Positions 10,044 to 22,000 of a stretch of DNA of 34,635 nt are shown one piece after another. The notes beneath the pieces were generated by a model. The model saw nothing but the letters and a program-made list of their open reading frames with translations. It did no database searches and was not told the origin of the DNA. The stretch lies in assembly GCA_032718475.1 (NCBI GenBank), contig JAUCBJ010006920.1, positions 1 through 34,635 of the forward strand, read 5' to 3'. The position numbers and the translations under genes were made by a program. The DNA is from Nemertoderma westbladi (lineage: Eukaryota; Xenacoelomorpha; Nemertodermatida; Nemertodermatidae). The stretch's first letter is position 1. Each line of letters opens with the position of its first letter.

Positions 10044-12486
10044 TATGTTAGTGATAAATAATATCCAGCAAATTTTCGATAAATATAAGTTACAGATAAA
10101 TAATATTGTGTTAATCTCAATAAATATAATTTACAGATATATAATATCCTGTTAAATCTCAATAAATATAAGTTACAGATAAATAATATCGTGTTAACCT
10201 CAATAAATATAATTTACAGATAAATAATATCCTGTTAAATCTCAATAAATATAAGTTACAGATAAATAATATCGCGTTAATCTCAATAAATATAAGTTAC
10301 TGAGAAATAATATCATGTTAAATCTCAATAAATATAAGTTACTGATAAATAATAACATGTTAAATCTCAATAAATATAATTTACAGATAAATAATATCCT
10401 GTTAAATCTCAATAAATATAAGTTACTGATAAATAATATCATGTTAAATCTCAATAAATATAAGTTACAGATAAAAAATATCGTGTTAAATCTCAATAAA
10501 TATAATTTACAGATAAATAATATCCTGTTAAATCTCAATAAATATAAGTTACTGATAAATAATATCATGTTAAATCTCAATAAATATAATTTACAGATAA
10601 ATAATATCCAGTTAAATCTCAATAAATTGAAGTTACAGATAAATAATATTGTGTTAAATCTCAATAAATATAAGTTACAGATAAATAATATTGTGTTAAA
10701 TCTCAATAAATATAAGTTACAGATAAATAATATCGTGTTAATATCAATAAATATAATTTACAGATAAATAATATCCGGTTAAATCTCAATAAATATAAGT
10801 TACAGATAAATAATATCGTGTTAACCTCAATAAATATAATTTACAGATAAATAATATCCTGTTAAATCTCAATAAATATAAGTTACAGATAAATAATATC
10901 CTGTTAAATCTCAATAAATTTAAGTTACAGATAAATAATATCGTGTTAATCTCAATAAATTTAGGTTGCTGATAAATAATATCATGTTAAATCTCAATAA
11001 ATATAAGTTACTGATAAATAATATCATGTTAAATCTCAATAAATATAAGTTACTGATAAATAATATCATGTTAAATCTCAATAAATATAATTTACAGATA
11101 AATAATATCGTGTTAAATCTCAATAAATATAATTTACAGATAAATAATATCCTGTTAAATCTCAATAAATATAAGTTACTGATAAATAATATCATGTTAA
11201 ATCTCAATAAATATAATTTACAGATAAATAATATCCAGTTAAATCTCAATAAATTTAAGTTACAGATAAATAATATTGTGTTAAATCTCAATAAATATAA
11301 GTTACAGATAAATAATATTGTGTTAAATCTCAATAAATATAAGTTACAGATAAATAATATCGTGTTAATATCAATAAATATAATTTACAGATAAATAATA
11401 TCCGGTTAAATCTCAATAAATATAAGTTACAGATAAATAATATTGTGTTAACCTCAATAAATATAATTTACAGATAAATAATATCCTGTTAAATCTCAAT
11501 AAATATAAGTTACAGATAAATAATATCGTGTTAAATCTCAATAAATATAAGTTACAGATAAATAATATCGCGTTAATCTCAATAAATATAAGTTACTGAT
11601 AAATAATATCATGTTAAATCTCAATAAATATAAGTTACTGATAAATAATATCATGTTAAATCTCAATAAATATAAGTTACTGATAAATAATATCATGTTA
11701 AATCTCAATAAATATAATTTACAGATAAATAATATCGTGTTAAATCTCAATAAATATAAGTTACTGATACATAATATCATGTTAAATCTCAATAAATATA
11801 AGTTACTGATAAATAATATCATGTTAAATCTCAATAAATATAATTTACAGATAAATAATATCGTGTTAATCTCAATAAATATAAGTTACAGATAAATAAT
11901 ATCGTGTTAATCTCAATCAATATAAGTTACTGATAAATAATATCATGTTAAATCTCAATAAATATAAGTTACTGATAAATAATATCATGTTAAATCTCAA
12001 TAAATATAATTTACAGATAAATAATATCCTGTTAAATCTCAATAAATTTAAGTTACAGATAAATAATATCTTGTTAATCTCAATAAATTTAGGTTGCAGA
12101 TAAATAATATCCTGTTAAATCTCAATAAATTTAAGTTACTGATAAATAATATCATGTTAAATCTCAATAAATATAATTTACAGATAAATAATATCGTGTT
12201 AAATCTCAATAAATATAAGTTACTGATAAATAATATCGTGTTAACCTCAATAAATATAAGTTACAGATAAATAATATCCTGTTAAATCTCAATAAATATA
12301 AGTTACTGATAAATAATATCATGTTAAATCTCAATAAATATAAGTTACTGATAAATAATATCGTGTAAATCACAATAAATATAAGTTTCAGATAAATAAT
12401 ATCGTGTTAACCTCAATAAATATAATTTACAGGTAAATAATATCCTGTTAAATCTCAATAAATATAAGTTACTGATAAATAATATC

Positions 12487-13190
12487 GTGTTAAATCTCAA
12501 TAAATATAAGTTACTGATAAATAATATCCTGTTAAATCTCAATAAATATAAGTTACTGATAAATAATATCATGTTAAATCTCAATAAATATAAGTTACTG
12601 ATAAATAATATCGTGTTAAATCTCAATAAATATAAGTTACTGATAAATAATATCATGTTAAATCTCAATAAATATAAGTTACTGATAAATAATATCGTGT
12701 TAAATCTCAATAAATATAAGTTACAGATAAATTATATAGTGTTAAATCTCAATAAATATAAGTTACTGATAAATAATATCGTGTTAACCTCAATAAATAT
12801 AATTTACAGGTAAATAATATCCTGTTAAATCTCAATAAATATAAGTTACTGATAAATAATATCGTGTTAAATCTCAATAAATATAAGTTACTGATAAATA
12901 ATATCCTGTTAAATCTCAATAAATATAAGTTACTGATAAATAATATCATGTTAAATCTCAATAAATATAAGTTACTGATAAATAATATCGTGTTAAATCT
13001 CAATAAATATAAGTTACTGATAAATAATATCATGTTAAATCTCAATAAATATAAGTTACTGATAAATAATATCGTGTTAAATCTCAATAAATATAAGTTA
13101 CAGATAAATAATATAGTGTTAAATCTCAATAAATATAAGTTACTGATAAATAATATCGTGTTAACCTCAAGAAATATAATTTACAGATAA
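12487..13190. repeat. 377-bp higher-order duplication in the satellite
   Basis: The monomer series starting at 12487 is repeated with the same variant order starting at 12864, an offset of 377 bp (nine monomers). Only a few differences are visible, for example ATTATATAG versus AATATAG and CTCAATAAAT versus CTCAAGAAAT. Confidence 0.8.
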
Positions 13191-16100
13191 ATAATATCCT
13201 GTTAAATCTCAATAAATTTAAGTTACAGATAAATAATATCGTGTTAAATCTCAATAAATTTAAGTTACACATAAATAATATCGTGTTAATCTCAATAAAT
13301 ATAAGTTACTGATAAATAACATCGTGTTAATCTCAATAAATATAAGTTACTGATAAATAATATCGTGTTAAATCTCAATAAATATAAGTTACTGATAAAT
13401 AATATCGTGTTAAATCTCAATAAATATAAGTTACTGATAAATAATATCGTGTTAACCTCAATAAATATAATTTTCAGATAAATAATATCCTGTTAAATCT
13501 CAATAAATTTAAGTTGCAGATAAATAATATCGTGTTAATCTCAATAAATATAATTTACAGATAAATAATATCCTGTTAAATCTCAATAAATTTAAGTTGC
13601 AGATAAATAATATCGTGTTAAATCTCAATAAATATAAGTTACTGATAAATAATATCGTGTTAACCTCAATAAATATAAGTTACAGATAAATAATATCGTG
13701 TTAATCTCAATAAATATAATTTACAGATAAATAATATCCTGTTAAATCTCAATAAATATAAGTTACTGATAAATAATATCGTGTTAAATCTCAATAAATA
13801 TAAGTTACTGATAAATAATATCCTGTTCAATCTCAATAAATATAATTTACAGATAAATAATATCCTGTTAAATCTCAATAAATTTAAGTTTCAGATAAAT
13901 AATATCGTGTTAATCTCAATAAATATAATTTACAGATAAATAATATCCTGTTAAATCTCAATAAATTTAAGTTTCAGATAAATAATATCGTGTTAATCTC
14001 AATACATATAAGTTACAGATAAATAATATCCTGTTAAATCTCAATAAATATAATTTACAGATAAATAATATCCTGTTAAATCTCAATAAATTTAAGTTTC
14101 AGATAAATAATATCGTGTTAACCTCAATAAATATAATTTACAGATAAATAATATCCTGTTAAATCTCAATAAATTTAAGTTGCAGATAAATAATATCGTG
14201 TTAATCTCAATAAATATAAGTTACAGATAAATAATATCGTGTTAATCTCAATAAATATAAGTTACTGATAAATAATATCATGTTAAATCTCAATAAATAT
14301 AATTTACAGATAAATAATATCGTGTTAAATCTCAATAAATATAAGTTACTGATACATAATATCATGTTAAATCTCAATAAATATAAGTTACTGATAAATA
14401 ATATCATGTTAAATCTCAATAAATATAATTTACAGATAAATAATATCGTGTTAATCTCAATAAATATAAGTTACAGATAAATAATATCGTGTTAATCTCA
14501 ATCAATATAAGTTACTGATAAATAATATCATGTTAAATCTCAATAAATATAAGTTACTGATAAATAATATCATGTTAAATCTCAATAAATATAATTTACA
14601 GATAAATAATATCCTGTTAAATCTCAATAAATTTAAGTTACAGATAAATAATATCGTGTTAATCTCAATAAATTTAGGTTGCAGATAAATAATATCCTGT
14701 TAAATCTCAATAAATTTAAGTTACTGATAAATAATATCATGTTAAATCTCAATAAATATAATTTACAGATAAATAATATCGCGTTAAATCTCAATAAATA
14801 TAAGTTACTGATAAATAATATAGTGTTAAATCTCAATAAATATAAGTTACTGATAAATAATATCGTGTTAACCTCAAGAAATATAATTTACAGATAAATA
14901 ATATCCTGTTAAATCTCAATAAATTTAAGTTACAGATAAATAATATCGTGTTAAATCTCAATAAATTTAAGTTACACATAAATAATATCGTGTTAATCTC
15001 AATAAATATAAGTTACTGATAAATAACATCGTGTTAATCTCAATAAATATAAGTTACTGATAAATAATATCGTGTTAAATCTCAATAAATATAAGTTACT
15101 GATAAATAATATCGTGTTAAATCTCAATAAATATAAGTTACTGATAAATAATATCGTGTTAACCTCAATAAATATAATTTTCAGATAAATAATATCCTGT
15201 TAAATCTCAATAAATTTAAGTTGCAGATAAATAATATCGTGTTAATCTCAATAAATATAATTTACAGATAAATAATATCCTGTTAAATCTCAATAAATTT
15301 AAGTTGCAGATAAATAATATCGTGTTAAATCTCAATAAATATAAGTTACTGATAAATAATATCGTGTTAACCTCAATAAATATAAGTTACAGATAAATAA
15401 TATCGTGTTAATCTCAATAAATATAATTTACAGATAAATAATATCCTGTTAAATCTCAATAAATATAAGTTACTGATAAATAATATCGTGTTAAATCTCA
15501 ATAAATATAAGTTACTGATAAATAATATCCTGTTCAATCTCAATAAATATAATTTACAGATAAATAATATCCTGTTAAATCTCAATAAATTTAAGTTTCA
15601 GATAAATAATATCGTGTTAATCTCAATAAATATAATTTACAGATAAATAATATCCTGTTAAATCTCAATAAATTTAAGTTTCAGATAAATAATATCGTGT
15701 TAATCTCAATACATATAAGTTACAGATAAATAATATCCTGTTAAATCTCAATAAATATAATTTACAGATAAATAATATCCTGTTAAATCTCAATAAATTT
15801 AAGTTTCAGATAAATAATATCGTGTTAACCTCAATAAATATAATTTACAGATAAATAATATCCTGTTAAATCTCAATAAATTTAAGTTGCAGATAAATAA
15901 TATCGTGTTAATCTCAATAAATATAAGTTACAGATAAATAATATCGTGTTAATCTCAATAAATATAAGTTACTGATAAATAATATCATGTTAAATCTCAA
16001 TAAATATAATTTACAGATAAATAATATCGTGTTAAATCTCAATAAATATAAGTTACTGATACATAATATCATGTTAAATCTCGATAAATATAAGTTACTG

Positions 16101-16526
16101 ATAAATAATATCATGTTAAATCTCAATAAATATAATTTACAGATAAATAATATCGTGTTAATCTCAATAAATATAAGTTACAGATAAATAATATCGTGTT
16201 AATCTCAATCAATATAAGTTACTGATAAATAATATCATGTTAAATCTCAATAAATATAAGTTACTGATAAATAATATCATGTTAAATCTCAATAAATATA
16301 ATTTACAGATAAATAATATCCTGTTAAATCTCAATAAATTTAAGTTACAGATAAATAATATCGTGTTAATCTCAATAAATTTAGGTTGCAGATAAATAAT
16401 ATCCTGTTAAATCTCAATAAATTTAAGTTACTGATAAATAATATCATGTTAAATCTCAATAAATATAATTTACAGATAAATAATATCGCGTTAAATCTCA
16501 ATAAATATAAGTTACTGATAAATAAT
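13113..16526. repeat. 1707-bp tandem higher-order duplication in the satellite
   Basis: Rare variants recur at a constant 1707-bp offset: CCTCAAGAAATA (13165 and 14872), GATAAATAACATC (13311 and 15018), and AAATTTAGGTTGCAG (about 14669 and 16376). Agreement starts near 13113 and ends near 14819/16526, so the two copies abut exactly. Very few substitutions separate them (for example CTCAATAAAT versus CTCGATAAAT near 16083), indicating a recent event of about 41 monomers. Confidence 0.85.
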
Positions 16527-17940
16527 ACCGTGTTAACCTCAATAAATATAAGTTACAGATAAATAATATCCTGTTAAATCTCAATAAATATAAGTTACTG
16601 ATAAATAATATCATGTTAAATCTCAATAAATATAAGTTACTGATAAATAATATCGTGTTAAATCTCAATAAATATAAGTTACTGATAAATAATATCATGT
16701 TAAATCTCAATAAAAACAAGTTACTGATAAATAATATCGTGTAAATCACAATAAATATAAGTTTCAGATAAATAATATCGTGTTAACCTCAATAAATATA
16801 ATTTACAGGTAAATAATATCCTGTTAAATCTCAATAAATATAAGTTACTGATAAATAATATCGTGTTAAATCTCAATAAATATAAGTTACTGATAAATAA
16901 TATCATGTTAAATCTCAATAAATATAAGTTACTGATAAATAATATCGTGTTAACCTCAATAAATATAATTTACAGATAAATAATATCCTGTTAAATCTCA
17001 ATAAATATAAGTTACTGATAAATAATATCGTGTTAACCTCAATAAATATAATTTACAGATAAATAATATCCTGTTAAATCTCAATAAATATAAGTTACTG
17101 ATAAATAATATCGTGTTAACCTCAATAAATATAATTTACAGATAAATAATATCCTGTTAAATCTCAATAAATATAAGTTACTGATAAATAATATCCTGTT
17201 AAATCTCAATAAATATAATTTACAGATAAATAATATCCTGTTAAATCTCAATAAATTTAAGTTTCAGATAAATAATATCGTGTTAATCTCAATAAATATA
17301 ATTTACAGATAAATAATATCCTGTTAAATCTCAATAAATTTAAGTTTCAGATAAATAATATCGTGTTAATCTCAATACATATAAGTTACAGATAAATAAT
17401 ATCCTGTTAAATCTCAATAAATATAATTTACAGATAAATAATATCCTGTTAAATCTCAATAAATTTAAGTTGCAGATAAATAATATCGTGTTAATCTCAA
17501 TAAATATAAGTTACAGATAAATAATATCGTGTTAATCTCAATAAATATAAGTTACAGATAAATAATATCCTGTTAAACCTCAATAAATATAATTTACAGA
17601 TAAATAATATCCTGTTAAATCTCAATAAATTTAAGTTGCAGATAAATAATATCGTGTTAATCTCAATAAATATAAGTTACTGATAAATAATATCGTGTTA
17701 ATCTCAATAAATATAAGTTACAGATCAATAATATCGTGTTAATCTCAATAAATATAAGTTACAGATAAATAATATCGTGTTAATCTCAATAAATATAAGT
17801 TACAGATAAATAATATCGCGTTAATCTCAATAAATATAAGTTACTGATAAATAATATCGTGTTAATCACAATAAATATAAGTTACAGATAAATAATATCG
17901 TGTTAAATCTAAATAAATATAAATTTCAGATCAATATCAT

Positions 17941-18291
17941 CCGGCAAATTTTTGATAAATCTAAGTTACAGATAAATATCCAGTTAATTCTCGTTAAATA
18001 TACGTTAATGAAAAGTAATATCGAATCAATACTCGTTAAATATAATTACAGATAAATAATCTTTTATATCCCGTTAAATATCAATAAATATAGTTACAGA
18101 TAATTAATATCCTTTTAATTTTCGATAAATATAAGTTAAATTTAGGTTATAGAAAGATAATATTATCCAGTTTATTCTCGTTAGATATAAGTTACTGAGA
18201 AATAATTTCCAGCCAATGTTCGTTAATAAGTTAATGACAAATAATACCGTAATAATTAAATAAAGTATCAGTTTCCCAACTTGACTTTACT
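17941..18291. repeat. Degenerate satellite edge merging into the 3' end of the FReD gene
   Basis: Monomer-like pieces (GATAAATATAAGTTA, GTTAAATATA) persist but with indels and many changes, as expected at the non-homogenised edge of an array. On the minus strand an AATAAA signal lies at 18176-18171, about 115 nt past the stop codon at 18292, so this edge may supply the gene's 3' UTR and poly(A) signal. Confidence 0.55.
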
Positions 18292-19034
18292 TCAAATCAA
18301 GTAGACATAAAGTGTAACGAAGAAAATAATATAGTTAGAAGCCTTAACGGATTCAGCGCTGTCTTGTGTGCTTGTTGCTACAGTGGTTTCCTCCAATGTG
18401 GTTGTCTCGGTAATGGTTTTCGCAATGGTAGTGCCGGGGGTTGTTACTGGTTTTGGTGATATTCTTATGAGTGTATTGCCAATATATTGCTCGAAGCCTT
18501 CGTTTATGCCTCTTGTCAAAATGCCCTTCATATCGTCATAAACGTAGATGGTTAAAGGTGTCATACCGTAAATATCTCCTTTACCAAAGCAAACCAATTG
18601 CCCTAAGAGGTAATTCATTTTTCCTACTTCTTGAGCGAATTCTAATGTGATCGCTAATACTATATCACTAATTGTGAAGTCAGAGCATGGGGAATAGGTG
18701 ATGTTATAGGGTATCGGCGCCTGGTGGATTATTGCATCAATGTTACGATATTTCCATTCAATTTTAATCAATTTGCTTTCATAATATACATCGAAATGAT
18801 CTGATAAAACGTTGATGAACTCATTTGTAGTTAGGTTCATTGATATATCAATAAATTATATTTCCGCAATGATAGATCCGCAATAGACATCAATACTTCC
18901 TATTGTCGCTATTTCCATTACAACAAGTGAGATGTCACTCTTGAATTCTTCCATGGCTGGTTTCTTACATATGAAATCGTTACATTCTTCTGTGGTTACA
19001 TTGATAATAAATTTCACAAAGGTTGTCGTGCTTT
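18292..19034 (-). CDS. Last exon: two related domains, Thr stalk, GPI-type tail, with in-frame TAA
   Basis: Acceptor TTGTTTTTTTTAG precedes AAAGCACGACAACC in phase 1. The frame is open to 18292 except for one TAA at 18858-18856, between AEI and FIDISMNL. The first domain (FVKFIINVTTEECNDF, DVYCGSIIAEI, NEFINVLSDHFDVYYESKLI) and the second (YSPCSDFTISDIVLAITLEF, LVCFGKGDIYG, INEGFEQYIGNTLIRISP) line up as a tandem duplication. The GSIIAEI strand recalls SEA-type modules, but I cannot confirm that. Then come about 40 Thr/Ser/Pro-rich residues and a hydrophobic C-terminal tail (NYIIFFVTLYVYLI) with no cytoplasmic part, as in GPI-anchor signals. N-glycosylation sequons are present (NVT, NLT, NIT). 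Confidence 0.65.
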
Positions 19035-22000
19035 CTAAAAAAAACAATAATATTATATTGAGTACTAGTTGTAGTACTACTACAAATTCACACTCAGTTT
19101 GTAATATACTGTTTCATAATGTGTTTAGATTAGCACATAACTTACTCCTGATTATTTTATTAGTCTAACGATGTGAAATCGCTTTAACAAATACTTTAAA
19201 GCGGGTTGAGTCTACAATCTCCAGCAATGGATCTGCATTCAAGATGATGATTAAGGGGGGATAACCATTTTCGGACAACTGTTCGATTTATCACTCTCAG
19301 CATTTCAAAATTGTTTGGTTTTGGCTATAATTTGGAATATAGGTACCTAAGATGCTTTTCTACATGACAGGTCAGAAAAAAATTTTCGCTATTTAATATT
19401 AGTTAATACTAGTTAAAAATAAAAAAATCTTGGTTGCGCTTAAAACCCTAAGGCTTTTACAGCTTTGAATCTAATCACGAAACACAATGTTAAAGTCATT
19501 GCTGGTGACCTGAATGCTCAAATTGGCCCAGAAGACATCAAGGGTTACACCTATAACACCAGTTCTAACAGAAATGGGTACTTACTTTTAGACCTAATGG
19601 AAGAATGTGAATTGATACCAACAAACAACACATTCGAAAAGCGTAAGGGGAAGCTATGGACCTTTCAATACCCTAATGGAACCAAAGCACAACTGGATTA
19701 CATCCTCATAAACAAAAAGTGGAGAAACAGCATGATCAACTGCGAGGCATACAGCTCGTTCAACCTAATTGGTTCGGACCACAGAATTGTGACTGCAGAG
19801 ATCAGACTCAGTTTGAGAGCCAGCAAACCCAGGACAAGCAAGCAAATCAACTATGACTGGGAAAAACTTAGAACTGACAATGCTGTAAAAGATGCTTATA
19901 CAGTAGAAGTTCAAAACCGCTTTGAAGCACTTCAGTCAATGGATGAAGACCAATCCACCAATTCAATATACCAGAATATAATAACGGCCCACAAGGAATC
20001 AGCTAAGAGGCATATCCCCCAGAAACCCAAACAAAAACAATATGTGCCATGGCAAAACTCTGAGGTTACTTGTAAGAGAGAAGATCATAAGATAGCCTAC
20101 AAAGTTAAAACCTAACAACCAACAACCGAAAACATTAACAAGGTTGAGAAAGCAAAGGACGATCTTAAATTGGCCTACAACATCAGCCAGAAAAAGTACA
20201 TAGAGGATAAAACTGAAACAATTACAACTGCTCACATACAGCAACAATCAAGACTTACCTGGCAAACTGTAAATGAAGTATCTGGTCGGAAAAGTTGTGC
20301 AAAGGGGCGCCTCAAAGCCGATAGTCCTGAAGAACGTGTTGGGAAGTGGAAAAATCACTTCAGCAACTTGCTTGGACAGCCACCAAACATCGAGGTCAGC
20401 CCTACAAGGAAAATATATCCCAGCGGAGGTATGGAAAACCGGAGTGCTAAACAGACCATTATTGAATGTTTGCAACCGGATGTTAAAAGGGGAAAGGCCA
20501 CCACCAATTTGGACTAAAGGTCAACTAAAGCCTCTCCCCAAGAAAGGAGACCTCGGCATACCAACAAACTATCGTGGGATCTGTCTGCTTGTGGTAGCTG
20601 CCAAAATATACAATAAAATGATTCTATATAGGATTAGGCCTCACATAGAGAAACTACTGTGTAAGAGCCAAAACGGATTTCGACCAAGTAGATCAACAAT
20701 AGCTCAGATACTTGCACTACGGAGACTGATTGAAGGAATTAAGTCAAAGAATCTCCCCGCTGTCTTGACTTTTGTGGACTTCAAGAAGGCATTCGACTCC
20801 AACCATAGAGGTAAAATGCTTGAAATCCTAAGAGTTTATGGAATACCAGAAGTAATTGTTGCTGGCATTGGATTGTTATATTGTGACACAGAAGCGCAGG
20901 TACTCTCACCAGATGGTGAAACTGAGTTTTTCTCAATCCTGGCTGGCGTACTGCAAGGTGACACATTAGCACCATTACTATTTGTAATTGTGCTGGATTA
21001 CGCAATGAGGACGGCCACAAACGGTGAAGACCTGGGAATCACACTTCAAGAACGCAGAACTAGTAGATATCCGGCAACTACAGTCACAGACACCGACTTT
21101 GCGGATGACATCGCCCTGCTCTCTAATACCCTAGCAGATGCACAGCTTCTACTAAATAAAGTGGAGAGGGCTGCTAAGGAGGTTGGATTGCATATAAATG
21201 CTACCAAGACCGAATTCATGACCTTTAATGTTGATGGAAACTTGACAACCATTGATAATAATCAACTAAGGAAGGTCGATGACTTCCAGTACCTTGGATC
21301 ATGGATAGAGAGTAGCAAAAAGGACATAGAAGTTAGGAAAGCAAAGGCTTGGGTAGCTCTATCAAAAATGGATACCATCTGGAAATCAGATCTCTCCAGG
21401 CACCTGAAGACTAAGTTCTTTCGAGCCACAGTGGAAAGTGTATTTTTATATGGGGGTGAGACCTGGACACTGACTAAATCACTTGAACAACACAAGACTA
21501 CTAAGGGCAGCCCTAAACATCAGCTGGAGGCAACACATGACAAACGCCGAGCTTTATGGTACAATACCACCTGTATCAACCACCCTCAGTGAACGCAGAT
21601 TAAGATTCAGTGGGCACTGCTGGCGAAGTAAAGACGAGGTCATACCAGATCTACTTTTCTGGCAACCAACTCATGGAAAGCGTAGTCGTGGACGACCGGC
21701 CATAACATATATAGATCAACTTGAAAGGGATACTGAACTTAGGAGAAACGAAATTGCGACAACTATGGAGAATCGGGAAGCCTGGAAGGATCTCATTTCC
21801 ACTGTCCTAGTTCGCTCGACCTAGTAGTAGTAGTAGAATCTAATCACATGAAAGTTTTTTATATGATAGATCAAAGATGGATCACCATAACTATCAGGCG
21901 AAACTTTGTGAAAATAATTCTGCACCGCTTGGTGGCGCTGCAAATTTATGCTAAATTTTTAGGTTTGTTATAAATAGTATTAAATTTTATTAACAAAAAA

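Larger units (their letters stand above)
10044..17940. repeat. Approximately 8-kb satellite array, 41/42-bp monomer
   Basis: A continuous head-to-tail array. The monomer is like GTTAAATCTCAATAAATATA followed by AGTTACTGATAAATAATATC and two bases. It comes in a 42-bp form (GTTAAATCTC) and a 41-bp form (GTTAATCTC or GTTAACCTC). By length it has roughly 190 copies. Further variation falls at fixed sites: ATATAAG/ATATAAT/ATTTAAG, TTACAG/TTACTG/TTGCAG/TTTCAG, and ATCGTG/ATCATG/ATCCTG. Runs of 42-bp monomers give open frames on both strands (14-residue repeats such as LNLNKYKLLINNIM), which I regard as non-coding by-products. Each unit carries AATAAA on the plus strand. Confidence 0.95.
19479..21835 (+). 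mobile_element. 5'-truncated RTE-type LINE with 12-bp target site duplication
   Basis: The direct repeat GAATCTAATCAC lies at 19467-19478 and 21836-21847. Between them is a LINE in plus orientation that starts within the endonuclease and ends in (TAG)5. Gene content and the C-terminal motif GRPAITYIDQLERDTELRR fit RTE-type elements. It sits in antisense orientation inside the last intron of the FReD gene. Confidence 0.85.

Noticed and set aside
10242-16918. Many 60-150-codon open frames on both strands (LNLNKYKLLINNIM and LRFNMILFISNLYL repeats)
   Set aside because: They arise because the 42-bp satellite monomer is a multiple of three. They break wherever a 41-bp monomer occurs and exist on both strands at once.
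10044-17940. Regular spacing suggesting a CRISPR array
   Set aside because: No unique spacers between repeats. The monomers are contiguous and the context is a eukaryotic genome.
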